In this document: positions 8,237-17,580 of the stretch, piece after piece | How positions within the stretch are numbered: the first letter of the stretch is position 1 | How the letters are laid out: each line of letters opens with the position of its first letter | NCBI GenBank assembly: GCA_016790425.1 | Contig: JAEUPF010000128.1 | Coordinates: 1 to 45,988, forward strand | Reading direction: 5' to 3' | DNA: 45,988 nt | Source: Rubrivivax sp. | GTDB lineage: Bacteria; Pseudomonadota; Gammaproteobacteria; Burkholderiales; Burkholderiaceae_C | The notes under the pieces: generated by a model | What the model saw: the letters and a program-made list of their open reading frames with translations, nothing else | Databases searched by the model: none | What the model was told of the DNA's origin: nothing | Program-made: the position numbers and the translations under genes

Positions 8237-9490
8237 ATGACCGCCTCCGCCTCCCAGCCGCCTGCCGCGGCGCCCGAGCACCCCGTGACCGACCGCGTGC
8301 GCGAGGCGATGGCCGTCTCGCTGCGCGGCTGCGAGGAACTGCTGCCGCAGGACGACTGGTTGAAGAAGCTGGCCAGGAGTGAAGCCACGGGCCGGCCGTT
8401 GCGCATCAAGTTCGGCATGGACCCGACGGCGCCGGACCTGCACCTGGGCCACACCGTGATGCTCAACAAGATGCGCCAGTTGCAGGACCTCGGCCATACG
8501 GTGATCCCGCTGATCGGCGACTTCACGACGCTGATCGGCGACCCCTCCGGCCGCAACACCACGCGCCCGCCGCTCACGCGCGAGCAGATCGAGGCCAACG
8601 CCAGAACCTACTTCGACCAGGTCCGCCTGGTCATCGACATCGAGCGCGCCGAGGTGCGCTGGAACAGCGAGTGGAGCGATCCGCTCGGCGCTCGCGGCAT
8701 GATCCAGCTCGCGGCGCGCTACACGCTGGCGCGCATGATGGAGCGCGACGACTTCTCGCGCCGCTACGCCAGCGGCGCGCCGATCTCGGTGCACGAGCTG
8801 CTGTACCCGCTGATGCAGGGCTACGACTCGGTGGCGCTGAAGAGCGACCTCGAGCTCGGCGGCACCGACCAGAAGTTCAACCTGCTCGTCGGCCGCGTGC
8901 TGCAGCACGAGTACGGCCAGGAGCCGCAGTGCGTCCTGACCATGCCGTTGCTCGAAGGCACCGACGGTGTCGAGAAGATGAGCAAGAGCAAGAACAACTA
9001 CATCGGCATCACCGAGGATGCCAACACGATGTTCGCCAAGACCCTGTCGATCAGCGACGCGCAGATGTGGCGCTGGTTCACGCTCCTGAGCTTCCGCCCC
9101 GAGGCCGAGATCGCCAGGCTGAAGGCCGAGGTCGCCGGCGGGCGCAACCCGAAGGACGCCAAGGTGCAGCTGGCCAAGGAGATCACCGCGCGCTTCCATT
9201 CGAAGGCCGCCGCCGACGCTGCCGAGGAGGACTTCCAGCGCCGCGCCGCCGGCGGCATTCCCGACGAGATCCCCGAAGTGCGGCTGGCCGGCGCGCCGCT
9301 GGCCATCGGCGCGCTGCTGAAGCAGGCCGGGCTGGCGCCCAGCACCAGCGAAGCGCTGCGCCTGGTGGACCAGGGCGGCGTGCGCATCGACGGCGCCGTC
9401 GTCAGCGACAAGGCGCTGAAAGTCGGCGCCGGCACCCTCGTCGTTCAGGTGGGCAAGCGCAAGTTCGCGCGTGTCACGCTGACCGCCTAG
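8237..9490 (+). CDS. tyrS: Tyrosine--tRNA ligase
   Basis: A 417-aa class I aminoacyl-tRNA synthetase of the TyrRS type. It has the HIGH-like HLGH at residues 69-72 within [13 protein letters not shown], the [12 protein letters not shown] substrate-binding segment, and KMSKS at 247-251. A C-terminal S4 RNA-binding domain spans about 345-410 ([14 protein letters not shown]). It charges tRNA-Tyr with tyrosine. I chose the ATG at 8237 because the preceding open frame is poor in family-like sequence. It belongs to the TyrZ-like branch common in betaproteobacteria ([13 protein letters not shown], longer N-terminus). The following cation transporter gene starts 29 bases after its stop. Confidence 0.98.
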   Translation: MTASASQPPAAAPEHPVTDRVREAMAVSLRGCEELLPQDDWLKKLARSEATGRPLRIKFGMDPTAPDLHLGHTVMLNKMRQLQDLGHTVIPLIGDFTTLIGDPSGRNTTRPPLTREQIEANARTYFDQVRLVIDIERAEVRWNSEWSDPLGARGMIQLAARYTLARMMERDDFSRRYASGAPISVHELLYPLMQGYDSVALKSDLELGGTDQKFNLLVGRVLQHEYGQEPQCVLTMPLLEGTDGVEKMSKSKNNYIGITEDANTMFAKTLSISDAQMWRWFTLLSFRPEAEIARLKAEVAGGRNPKDAKVQLAKEITARFHSKAAADAAEEDFQRRAAGGIPDEIPEVRLAGAPLAIGALLKQAGLAPSTSEALRLVDQGGVRIDGAVVSDKALKVGAGTLVVQVGKRKFARVTLTA

Positions 9491-9519
9491 CGCGCGCCCG
9501 GGGAAGAGATCCACCGCGC

Positions 9520-10410
9520 ATGCAGGTCGCCTCCTACCTCAAGGTCAGCGTCGCGGTGGCGGTGACCACCATCGTGCTGAAGACGGCCGCCTGGTGGGTG
9601 AGCGGCAGCGTCTCGCTGCTGTCGGACGCGCTCGAGTCGCTCGTCAACCTGGCCGGCGCGGTGTTTGCGCTGGCGATGGTCACCTGGGCGGCGCTGCCGC
9701 CCGACGACGAGCACCCCTACGGCCACCACAAGGCCGAGTATTTCTCCAGCGGCTTCGAGGGCATGCTGATCTTCGTCGCGGCGCTGGCCATCGCCTGGGC
9801 CGCGGTGCAGCGCCTGCTGGCGCCGCAACCGCTCGAGCAACTCGGCTGGGGCATGGCGCTGTCGCTGGCCAGCACCGCGTTGAACGGCGCGCTGGCCTGG
9901 GCGATGCTGAAGAAGGCGCGCCAGACGCATTCGATGGCGCTCGAAGGCGACGCGCGCCACCTCTTCACCGACGTGTGGACTTCGGTCGGCGTCGTCGGCG
10001 GCCTGCTCGCCGTGCTCGCCACCGGCTGGACCTGGCTCGACCCGGCGATCGCCCTCGCCGTGGCGGCGAACATCCTGCGCGAAGGCTTCTCGCTGGTGCG
10101 CCGCTCCGCCGACGGGTTGATGGACCGGGCGCTGGAGCCGGCGGCGCAGGCCGAGATCGCGCAGGTGCTGGAGAGCTTCGCGCACCAGGCCATCCGCTTC
10201 GACCATGTCGTCTCGCGCCGGGCCGGACAGCGCCGCTTCGTCGACCTGCACATGCACATGCCCTCGGGCTGGTCGCTCGGGCGCGCCGCGGCGCTGCGCG
10301 GCTCGGTGGAGCAGGCGCTGATGAGCGCCGTGCCGGGGCTGCGCGCGACGATCCAGTTGCTGCCCACCGACGTCGAAGCGCATTTCGGCGACACGGGCAA
10401 CCCGCTGTAG
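9520..10410 (+). CDS. Cation diffusion facilitator family transporter
   Basis: A 296-aa inner-membrane protein with about six hydrophobic segments in the first 195 residues and a cytoplasmic dimerisation domain (about 200-285). The domain order, the [13 protein letters not shown] loop and the HLFTD motif in the fifth helix fit CDF transporters, which export divalent metals using the proton gradient. In the second helix the usual Asp-x-x-x-Asp metal pair reads E-S-L-V-N (SDALESLVN), an unusual ligand set, so the metal cannot be predicted. The ATG at 9520 follows a purine-rich GGGAAGAG. It sits between tyrS and dtd in an apparent three-gene transcript. Confidence 0.92.
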   Translation: MQVASYLKVSVAVAVTTIVLKTAAWWVSGSVSLLSDALESLVNLAGAVFALAMVTWAALPPDDEHPYGHHKAEYFSSGFEGMLIFVAALAIAWAAVQRLLAPQPLEQLGWGMALSLASTALNGALAWAMLKKARQTHSMALEGDARHLFTDVWTSVGVVGGLLAVLATGWTWLDPAIALAVAANILREGFSLVRRSADGLMDRALEPAAQAEIAQVLESFAHQAIRFDHVVSRRAGQRRFVDLHMHMPSGWSLGRAAALRGSVEQALMSAVPGLRATIQLLPTDVEAHFGDTGNPL

Positions 10411-10412
10411 CG

Positions 10413-10853
10413 ATGCTGGCGCTGGTGCAGCGGGTGCGCCAAGCGCGCGTCGAGGTCGCCGGCCGCACCGTCGGCGAGATCGGCCGCGGCCTGCTCGCCT
10501 TCGTCTGCGCCGAGCCGGCCGACAACGAGGCGCACGCGGCCCGGCTCGTCGACAAGGTGCTGAAGCTGCGCGTCTTCGCCGACGAAGCGGGCAAGATGAA
10601 CCGCAGCGTCGTCGATGTCGGCGGGGCGCTGCTCGTGGTCTCGCAGTTCACCCTTGCCGCCGACACCGCCGGCGGCAACCGGCCCAGCTTCAGCGCCGCC
10701 GCGCCGCCCGAGCAGGGGCGGCGTCTCTACGAAGCGGTGCTGCGCCTGGCGCGCGAGCAGCACGCGCCGGTGGCCGCCGGCGAATTCGGCGCCGACATGC
10801 AGGTGCACCTGGTCAACGACGGGCCGGTGACGATTCCGCTGACGCTGCGTTGA
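10413..10853 (+). CDS. dtd: D-aminoacyl-tRNA deacylase
   Basis: A 146-aa protein, the standard Dtd length. The catalytic SQFT lies at residues 77-80 and the cross-subunit Gly-cis-Pro motif GPVT at 137-140. Dtd removes D-amino acids (and Gly) wrongly attached to tRNAs, including D-Tyr-tRNA. Its ATG comes 2 bases after the transporter stop. The link to tyrS two genes upstream is functionally sensible, because TyrRS charges D-Tyr. The last 41 bases overlap the convergent gene at 10813-11268. Confidence 0.98.
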   Translation: MLALVQRVRQARVEVAGRTVGEIGRGLLAFVCAEPADNEAHAARLVDKVLKLRVFADEAGKMNRSVVDVGGALLVVSQFTLAADTAGGNRPSFSAAAPPEQGRRLYEAVLRLAREQHAPVAAGEFGADMQVHLVNDGPVTIPLTLR

Positions 10854-11268
10854 GCGCCGTCGCCGCGGCCGCCTGCAGCCATTCGCGCAGCCGCAGCCCC
10901 GGCCGCGCCCCCAGCGCCGCGGCGCTGCCGTTGGCGTGCGAGACGACGCCGTCCTCGAACGTCGAGCGCGCCTCGCCGATGCGGGCGCTGGTGTGGGCGA
11001 CGGCCACCGCGGCCAGCGCTTCGGCCTGCATCATCGCCAAGCCGGCGATGCCCGCCTCGTCCATGCCGACGCCGGCATCGTTGAACACGCTGAGCAGGGG
11101 CCGCGCGGCGATGGCATAGCGCGCCGCGCTCGACCCGCCGTGCGAGCCGCTGACGACGACGGCGCCTCGTTGTCGCGGCGTGACGGCGGCGATGCTGTCC
11201 AGCAGGACGATCGGCACGCCCCAGGCGGAAACGGCAAGGCCGCCCGTGGGGGCGGCCTCGGCGGTCAT
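10813..11268 (-). CDS. Conserved protein of unknown function (VSGSHGG/FNDAGVG family)
   Basis: A 151-aa soluble protein starting at the ATG at 11268. It has three striking polar motifs typical of an active site: VVVSGSHGG (residues 38-46), [13 protein letters not shown] and [10 protein letters not shown], followed by VVSHANG. I recognise this as a conserved hypothetical family of alpha- and betaproteobacteria without a known activity. It has no signal peptide and no membrane helix. It lies 43 bases downstream of the Bug binding-protein gene on the same strand and is the last gene of the leftward run. It overlaps dtd tail to tail by 41 bases. I do not assign a function. Confidence 0.75.
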   Translation of the reverse strand: MTAEAAPTGGLAVSAWGVPIVLLDSIAAVTPRQRGAVVVSGSHGGSSAARYAIAARPLLSVFNDAGVGMDEAGIAGLAMMQAEALAAVAVAHTSARIGEARSTFEDGVVSHANGSAAALGARPGLRLREWLQAAAATALNAASAESSPARR

Positions 11269-11311
11269 GGGCGGGGCTCCCGCGGCCGCGCGCCGGGTGC
11301 GCCAGCGGTCA

Positions 11312-12298
11312 TCAGTCGGCGTACTGCGCCGCGGCCTTGATCACGTCGCCCCACTTCTTCGCTTCCGAGGCGACGAAGGCCTTGTGGTCGGCCATGTTGA
11401 CGCGGCCGTCGGTCACGACGACGGCGCCGAGGTCGGCCTGGCGCTTGATGAAGTCGGGATCCTTCAGCGCATCCTTCAGCGCCGCGTTCAGGCGATCGAG
11501 CACCGCCTTGGGCGTGCCCTTGGGCGCGTACAGGCCGTGCCAGATGCTGACGCTGAAGCCCTTCAAGCCGGCTTCGTCGAGAGTGGGCAGCTTGGCCAGC
11601 ACCGGCGTGTTGACGCGCTTGGTGGTCGTCACCGCGTAGGCGTTCACCGAGCCGGCGGCGATCTGGCCCGTGGTGTTGGTGGTCTGGTCGCACAGGATGT
11701 CGACCTGGCCGCCGAGCAGGTCGTTCATCGCCGGCGCCGTGCCCTTGTACGGCACGGTGGTCATGTCGACCTTGATCGCGTTCTGGAACATCAGCCCGCA
11801 CAGGTGCGAAGCCGAGCCCTGGCCGGCGTTGGCGAGGTTGATCTTGCCCTTGTTGTCGTTGATCCACTTCATCAGCTCGGGGAACGTCTTCGCCGGCAGG
11901 TTCTTGCGCCCGAGCAGCGTCATCGGCACGTCGTTGATGAGGCCGAGGTACTCGAAGTCCTCGAGGCCGTTGTAGTTGAGCTTGCGGTACATCGTCGGCG
12001 TGGTCGCCATGCCGATGTGGAACAGCATCAGCGTGTAGCCGTCCGGCGCCGCCTTGGCCACCTTGCCGGCGCCCAGCGTGCCGCCGGCACCGCCGACGTT
12101 CTCGATCACCAGCGTCGCGCCGCCGAGCGGCTTGCGCATCGCCTCGGCGAAGTCGCGCGCCACCTTGTCGGTGGGGCCGCCGGCGGCGAACGGCACGACG
12201 ATGGTGATCGGCTTGTCGGGGTAGGCGGCCAGCGCCGGCGCGGTGGCCGCGGCGGCCAGGGCCAGCGCGGCCAGGGCGGGAAGGGCTCTCTTGATCAT
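11312..12298 (-). CDS. Bug/TctC family tripartite tricarboxylate transporter binding protein
   Basis: A 328-aa periplasmic protein with a clear Sec signal peptide (residues 1-24, MIKRALPALAALALAAAATA then PALA). It has the family hallmarks YPDKPITIVVPFAAGGPTD, VENVGGAGGTLGAGKV and the ligand-loop region, ending in KKWGDVIKAA. Bug proteins bind small carboxylates or related metabolites. Burkholderiales carry many without cognate TctA/TctB membrane genes, as here. The neighbouring ligases make an organic acid ligand plausible, but that is inference. The Shine-Dalgarno CCTGGAGATCCCG precedes the ATG. It lies 194 bases downstream of the PaaK-like gene, so it may have its own promoter. Confidence 0.93.
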   Translation of the reverse strand: MIKRALPALAALALAAAATAPALAAYPDKPITIVVPFAAGGPTDKVARDFAEAMRKPLGGATLVIENVGGAGGTLGAGKVAKAAPDGYTLMLFHIGMATTPTMYRKLNYNGLEDFEYLGLINDVPMTLLGRKNLPAKTFPELMKWINDNKGKINLANAGQGSASHLCGLMFQNAIKVDMTTVPYKGTAPAMNDLLGGQVDILCDQTTNTTGQIAAGSVNAYAVTTTKRVNTPVLAKLPTLDEAGLKGFSVSIWHGLYAPKGTPKAVLDRLNAALKDALKDPDFIKRQADLGAVVVTDGRVNMADHKAFVASEAKKWGDVIKAAAQYAD

Positions 12299-12492
12299 CG
12301 GGATCTCCAGGAGGCAGACGGGGACGGAAAGGCAGGAAGGCGGGCGTTGGGAGAGGAACGCGGCGAGCGGCTGGCGAAGACACGAATGCCCCGGACCGCG
12401 CCCGGATGGCCGGCATGCTAGCCGCGGGAGCCGGCTGCGCAGCGCGGGAACTACCTACCGGCCCCCCGGTGAGGCTGGACGCCGCACCGGGC

Positions 12493-13827
12493 TCAAACGT
12501 ACTTTCGTGCGTCTTCGATGACCTTGCCGTCGTTGGGCAGGCTGCCGCAGGCCACCAGTTCGACGTCGCAGCGCAGCTTGGTCACGTCGCGCACGCTGCC
12601 GGCAATCGCTTCGGCCAGGCCATTGGCGCCCGGCGTGGCCGTCTCGACCCTGAGGATCATGCGGTCATTGGCCATCTCGCCTTCGACCACGAGCCGGGCG
12701 CGCCCCAGCCCGCCATGGCGCTTGAGCACCTCGGCCACCTGGCTCGGGTGCACGAACATGCCGCGCACCTTGGCCGTCTGGTCGGCGCGGCCCATCCAGC
12801 CCTTGATGCGCAGGTTGGTGCGGCCGCTCGGGCAGCGGCCGGCCAGCACCGCCGAGAGGTCGCCGGTGCCGAAGCGCACCATCGGGTAGTCGGCGCCGAG
12901 CACGGTGACGACGACCTCGCCGACCTCGCCGTCGGGCAGCACGTCGCCGGTGCCCGGGCGCACGATCTCGACGATGACGCCTTCGTCGACGACGAGCCCC
13001 TGGCGCGCCGCCGTCTCGTAGGCGATGGTGCCGACGTCGGCGGTGGCGTAGGCCTGGAAGGCCTCGATGCCGCGCTCGCGCAGCCAGTCGCGCAGGCTCG
13101 GCGGAAAGGCCTCGCCGCTGACCAGCGCCTTCTTCAGGGTCGGCAGCGCGACGCCGCTCTCGGCCGCCTTCTCCACCAGGATGCGCAGGAAGCTCGGCGT
13201 ACCGGTGTAGGCGTCGGGGCGCAGCTCGGCGATGGCCTGCAGCTGCAGCTCGGTGTTGCCGACACCGCCCGGGAACACCGTGCAGCCGATGGCCTGGGCG
13301 CCGTTGTCCATCATCCAGGCGCCGGGCGTCAGGTGATAGCTGAAGCTGTTGTGCACGAGGTCGCCGGCGCGAAAGCCGGCTGCGTGCAGTGCGCGCGCGG
13401 TGCGCCAGTAGTCGCGGCCGACGCCTTCGGGCTCGTAGATCGGCCCGGGCGACTGGTACACGCGCGTCGCGGCGCGCCTGACGGTGGTCATCGCGCGCCA
13501 GCCGATGGCCGAGAAGCCGCCGAACGGGTCCCAGGGCTGTGCGTCGGGGCCGCGGCCGGCTTGCTGGCGCTGCAGCAACTCGCCCTTGCGCGTGACCGGC
13601 AGGCGCTGCAGCGCCGCACGGCTGGTCACTGCGCGCGCATCGACGCCGGCCAGCTTGCCGGCGAAGGCCGGCACCGCCTGCGCCGCCGCCACCTGCAACG
13701 GCAGCGCTGCCATCAGGGCGGCCTCGCGCAAGGCCGGCTCGCGCGTCTCGAGGTCGTCGAAGAAACCGTGCTTCAAGTCGTCTGCATCCATCATGGGCAT
13801 CAGCCCGCGCGCCAACCGGTGCCGCAA
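12493..13827 (-). CDS. PaaK-like AMP-dependent ligase with atypical P-loop
   Basis: A protein of about 444 aa related to phenylacetate-CoA ligase. Visible are the HNSFSYHLTPGAWM and FPGGVGNTE segments, YTGTPSFLR, VSGEAFPPSLR, the FQAYATADVGTIAYE A5 motif, YPMVRFGTGDLS (A7), KGWMGRADQTAKVRGMFV (A8 hinge) and DGKVIEDARKY with the likely catalytic Lys435. The usual Ser/Thr-rich phosphate loop (SSGTTGxPT) is replaced by YQSPGPIYEPEG at 124-135. A CoA ligase reaction on an aryl or other carboxylic acid is likely but unproven. The start is ambiguous: a TTG at 13827 has GAGG 5 bases upstream, while ATGs at 13800, 13794 and 13791 lack a good ribosome site. It starts 7 bases after the 99-aa gene. Confidence 0.83.
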   Translation of the reverse strand: MRHRLARGLMPMMDADDLKHGFFDDLETREPALREAALMAALPLQVAAAQAVPAFAGKLAGVDARAVTSRAALQRLPVTRKGELLQRQQAGRGPDAQPWDPFGGFSAIGWRAMTTVRRAATRVYQSPGPIYEPEGVGRDYWRTARALHAAGFRAGDLVHNSFSYHLTPGAWMMDNGAQAIGCTVFPGGVGNTELQLQAIAELRPDAYTGTPSFLRILVEKAAESGVALPTLKKALVSGEAFPPSLRDWLRERGIEAFQAYATADVGTIAYETAARQGLVVDEGVIVEIVRPGTGDVLPDGEVGEVVVTVLGADYPMVRFGTGDLSAVLAGRCPSGRTNLRIKGWMGRADQTAKVRGMFVHPSQVAEVLKRHGGLGRARLVVEGEMANDRMILRVETATPGANGLAEAIAGSVRDVTKLRCDVELVACGSLPNDGKVIEDARKYV

Positions 13828-13834
13828 CGAGCCC

Positions 13835-14134
13835 TCATTCCTCGCGCTCCCAGCGTTCGAGGCGCTTTCTCACTTCATCGATGACCTTGCGCTGCTCGGT
13901 GGCGGAGCGCACGGTGCTCTTGTCCCAATCGGGCGTGAGCGCCAGCTTGCGTGCCACGCGCACGACGATGGCGCCGTCGTCGGGCAGCAGCTCGACGACC
14001 CGCTTGCCGCGCAACTCGAAGGCGTTGCCGCGCTCGGCCAGCTTGAGGTCGCGCAACGAGCGCCTGAGCTGCACGAGGGCGCCTTCGGCGTTGAACGGGG
14101 GCGGCGCGAAACCGCCGAGGTCGTCGTCGCTCAT
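13835..14134 (-). CDS. Small conserved protein of unknown function in the liv operon
   Basis: A 99-aa acidic-then-basic soluble protein (MSDDDLGGFAPPPFNAEG at the start, RKRLERWEREE at the end). The first 15 residues look disordered. Residues 20-65 alternate in a way that suggests a small alpha/beta domain (LRRSLRDLKLAE, GKRVVELLPDDGAIVVRVARK), and the last 25 form a charged helix. It has no signal peptide, membrane segment or known motif. It is fitted between livF (21-base gap) and the PaaK-like gene (7-base gap) on the same strand, so it is translated as part of the operon. I know of no function. Confidence 0.75.
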   Translation of the reverse strand: MSDDDLGGFAPPPFNAEGALVQLRRSLRDLKLAERGNAFELRGKRVVELLPDDGAIVVRVARKLALTPDWDKSTVRSATEQRKVIDEVRKRLERWEREE

Positions 14135-14155
14135 CGCATCCCTCCTCGCGCCCCG

Positions 14156-14962
<807 letters not shown>

Positions 14963-15016
14963 GGCGGCCTTTCGGGACTCGTCCGGGCGCCGCGCGCGGG
15001 CGCCGGCGCTTGCGGA

Positions 15017-15040
15017 GGGGGGCTCCGCGAGGAGCCCCCC
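15017..15040 (-). other. Intercistronic hairpin between livK and livF
   Basis: GGGGGGCTCC (15017-15026) and GGAGCCCCCC (15031-15040) form a perfect 10-bp stem with a GCGA/TCGC tetraloop, 14 bases after the livK stop. No T-tract follows in the direction of transcription, so it is more likely an mRNA 3'-end stabiliser or attenuator than a full terminator. Confidence 0.55.
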
Positions 15041-15054
15041 GTCTCCTCAATGCG

Positions 15055-16392
15055 TCAGGACTGGCACTGCGCCGGTGTGCGCGGCGTGATCTTCTTTTCC
15101 GCCGCGTACTTGGCCGCGGTGGCCTTGACGAGCGGCTTGATCAGCGTCTCGTCGGCCTGGTACCAGTCGGAAGAGAACGTCCACTTGCTGCCGTCCCAGG
15201 TGTGGATGCGCGCCCACGCCGGCCCCATGTGGTCGGCGCAGGTGGTGGAGACCGGGCGCATCACCTCGCCGAAGCCGAGCGACTCGAGCTTCTTCTGGTC
15301 CAGCGACAAGTTCTCCAGTCCCCAGCGCGTCTGCTCGGCGGTCATCCACTTGCCCTTGCCGAAGCGTTCCTGGGCGCGCTTGACACCCTCGACGGCGAGC
15401 ATCGCGCTCATCAGGCCGCGCATGTACAGCACCGAGCCCACTTCTTCCTTCGGCCCCGTCCCCTGGCCCTTGTCGTGCAGCGTGGCGATGACGTCCTTGA
15501 TGATCTTGGCGTTGGGGTGGGCGCCGTGCTGCATCGCCAGCCCGTGGTAGCCCTTGGCACCCTCGCCCACGTCCTTCACGTCGGGCTCGGCGGCCGACCA
15601 CCACACGCCGTACATCTTGTCGCGCGGAAAGCCGGTGGCCTGCGCTTCCTTCAGCGCCACCGAGTTCATCACGCCCCAGCCCCACAGGAACACGTAGTCG
15701 GGGCGGCTCTGGCGGATCTGCAGCCAGGTGGCCTTCTGCTCGACGCCGGGGGCCGTCACCGGCAGCAGCTGCAGCTCGAAGCCGTTGAGCTTGCTGCGCT
15801 CCTGCAACAGCGCGATCGGCTCCTTGCCGTAGGGGCTGTCGTGGTAGACGAGGGCGATCTTCTTGCCCTTGAGCTTGTCGAAGCCGCCTTCCTTCTTGGC
15901 GATGTGCTGGATCAGCACGTCGGCGGCAACCCAGTAGGTGCCGGCGAGCGGGAAGTTCCAGCCGAAGACCAGGCCGTCCTGCGAATCGGCGCGGCCGTAG
16001 CCGGCGGTGATGAGCGGGATCTTGTCCGCCGGCGCCTTGTCGGTCAGCGCGAACGTGATGCCCGTCGACAGCGGCTGGAACAGCGTGGCGCCGCCGTGCT
16101 TGCCCTTCAGGCGCTCGTAGCACTCGACGCCGCGCGCGGTGTCGTAGCCGGTCTCGCATTCCTCGTAGACGATCTTGACGCCGTTGATGCCGCCCTTGGC
16201 GTTGACGTACTTGAGGTAGTCGGCGTAGCCGTTGGCCCACGGCGCGCCGTTCGGGCCGTAGGGGCCGGTGCGGTAGGGCAGCGCCGGGAAGAACTGCTCC
16301 TGGGCCTGGGCCTGGGCGGCCGGGGTGGCGAGCAGCGCGCTCAGGGCAACGGCTCCGGCCGCGGCCGCGAGCGCGAAGGGCTTGAACTTCAT
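15055..16392 (-). CDS. LivK-type periplasmic substrate-binding protein
   Basis: A 445-aa protein with a Sec signal peptide (about residues 1-28, cleavage after AQA). The body is a type I periplasmic binding fold: GPYGPNGAPWANGYADYLKYVN, then ITAGYGRADSQDG, ALVYHDSPYG, FLWGWGVMNSVALKEA and the C-terminal TPAQCQS. It is longer than classical LivK/LivJ (about 370 aa) and fits the aromatic- or urea/amide-type branch of the family. The ligand cannot be read from the sequence. Its placement between an acyl-CoA ligase and a PaaK-like ligase argues for an organic acid instead of leucine, which is inference. A strong Shine-Dalgarno (TGGAGGT) precedes the ATG at 16392. Confidence 0.92.
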   Translation of the reverse strand: MKFKPFALAAAAGAVALSALLATPAAQAQAQEQFFPALPYRTGPYGPNGAPWANGYADYLKYVNAKGGINGVKIVYEECETGYDTARGVECYERLKGKHGGATLFQPLSTGITFALTDKAPADKIPLITAGYGRADSQDGLVFGWNFPLAGTYWVAADVLIQHIAKKEGGFDKLKGKKIALVYHDSPYGKEPIALLQERSKLNGFELQLLPVTAPGVEQKATWLQIRQSRPDYVFLWGWGVMNSVALKEAQATGFPRDKMYGVWWSAAEPDVKDVGEGAKGYHGLAMQHGAHPNAKIIKDVIATLHDKGQGTGPKEEVGSVLYMRGLMSAMLAVEGVKRAQERFGKGKWMTAEQTRWGLENLSLDQKKLESLGFGEVMRPVSTTCADHMGPAWARIHTWDGSKWTFSSDWYQADETLIKPLVKATAAKYAAEKKITPRTPAQCQS

Positions 16393-16453
16393 GTCTACCT
16401 CCAGAGGTTGGAACAACGCACGCGTCCGTGCTTCTTCGAAAACCACGGCCACT

Positions 16454-16477
16454 GCCGCCGGCTTGGTGCCCGGCGGC
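16454..16477 (-). other. Intercistronic hairpin between livM and livK
   Basis: GCCGCCGG (16454-16461) and CCGGCGGC (16470-16477) form a perfect 8-bp stem with an 8-base loop, starting 10 bases after the livM stop. In the transcribed (leftward) direction a TTTT run appears about 10 bases further on, so partial termination is possible. With the hairpin at 15017-15040, it brackets livK. Confidence 0.45.
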
Positions 16478-16487
16478 CGGTCGCGGC

Positions 16488-17564
16488 TCAATGCGGGAAC
16501 GGCCACAGCCGCAGCTTCTCCTTGCCGATCGACCACAGCCGGGCCAGGCCGTGCGGCTCGACGATCAGGAAGAACACGATCAGCGAGCCGATGATCATGA
16601 ACACGATGTGCGAGACGGTGGCGGTGTCGATCGGCAACCCCACCGCGCTGCCCAGCGCCGGCAGCGCCTGGTCGAGGATGATCGGCAGGAAGACGATGAA
16701 GGCGGCGCCGAAGAAGCTGCCCATCACCGAGCCGAGGCCGCCGATGATGATCATGAACAGCAGGTCGAACGAGCGATTGATGCTGAACGCCGCCGGCTCC
16801 CACGAGCCGAGGTAGATGAACGCCCACAGCGCCCCGGCCACGCCGATGATGAACGAGCTCACCGCGAAGGCGCTGAGCTTGGCGTAGACCGGGCGGATGC
16901 CGATCACCGCGGCGGCCACGTCCATGTCGCGCATCGCCATCCACTCGCGGCCGATGTGGCCGCGCACCAGGTTCTTCACGCCCAGCGCCGCCACCGTCAC
17001 CATGCCCAGGCAGAACAGGTACTTCTGCTCCGGCGAGGCGACCGGAATGCCGAGGAAGCTCAGGTCGGCCACCGACACCGAGCCCGAGGGCGAATCGTTG
17101 GTGAACCACTTGATGCGCAGGAACGCCCAGTCGACGAAGAACTGCGCCGCCAGCGTGGCGACGGCCAGGTACAGGCCCTTGATGCGCAGCGACGGCAGGC
17201 CGAACACGACGCCCACCAGCGTGGCGAAGACGCCGCCCAGCAGCACGGCGACGATCAGCGGCATGCCGTCCACGCGCACGAAGAAGTTGTAGGCCGCATA
17301 GGCGCCCACGGCCATGAAGGCGCCGGCGCCCAGCGAGATCTGGCCGCAGTAGCCCACCAGAACGTTGAGGCCGAGCGCGGCCAGCGCGAGGATGAGGAAC
17401 GGGATCAGGATGGCGCGCAGCAGGTACTCGTCGGCCAGCAGCGGCACGGCGACGAAGGCGACGACGAGCAGCGCGGCGATGGCGACGCGGTCCTGCAGGA
17501 TCGGGAACACCTGCTGGTCGGCGGAGTAGTTGGTCTTGAACTGGCCGTTCTCGCGGTAAAGCAC
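16488..17564 (-). CDS. livM: LivM-type ABC transporter permease
   Basis: A 358-aa inner-membrane protein with a short polar N-terminus (30 residues), then about nine hydrophobic helices. Family marks are LNVLVGYCGQISLGAGAFM, LRIKGLYLAVATLA, REWMAMRDMDVAAAVIGI (the EAA-like coupling loop), the GALWAFIYLGSW helix and IGGLGSVMGSFFGAAF. It forms the heterodimeric channel with LivH. The start is the ATG at 17564, 16 bases after the livH stop. Confidence 0.94.
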   Translation of the reverse strand: MLYRENGQFKTNYSADQQVFPILQDRVAIAALLVVAFVAVPLLADEYLLRAILIPFLILALAALGLNVLVGYCGQISLGAGAFMAVGAYAAYNFFVRVDGMPLIVAVLLGGVFATLVGVVFGLPSLRIKGLYLAVATLAAQFFVDWAFLRIKWFTNDSPSGSVSVADLSFLGIPVASPEQKYLFCLGMVTVAALGVKNLVRGHIGREWMAMRDMDVAAAVIGIRPVYAKLSAFAVSSFIIGVAGALWAFIYLGSWEPAAFSINRSFDLLFMIIIGGLGSVMGSFFGAAFIVFLPIILDQALPALGSAVGLPIDTATVSHIVFMIIGSLIVFFLIVEPHGLARLWSIGKEKLRLWPFPH

Positions 17565-17580
17565 GTCGTCTTCTCCTGCC

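Noticed and set aside
11312-12298. Complete tripartite tricarboxylate transporter
   Set aside because: Only the binding protein is encoded; no TctA or TctB membrane gene occurs in the window.
15017-15040. Intrinsic terminator ending the liv operon after livK
   Set aside because: The stem is strong but no T-run follows in the leftward direction, and livF, needed for the same importer, lies directly downstream.
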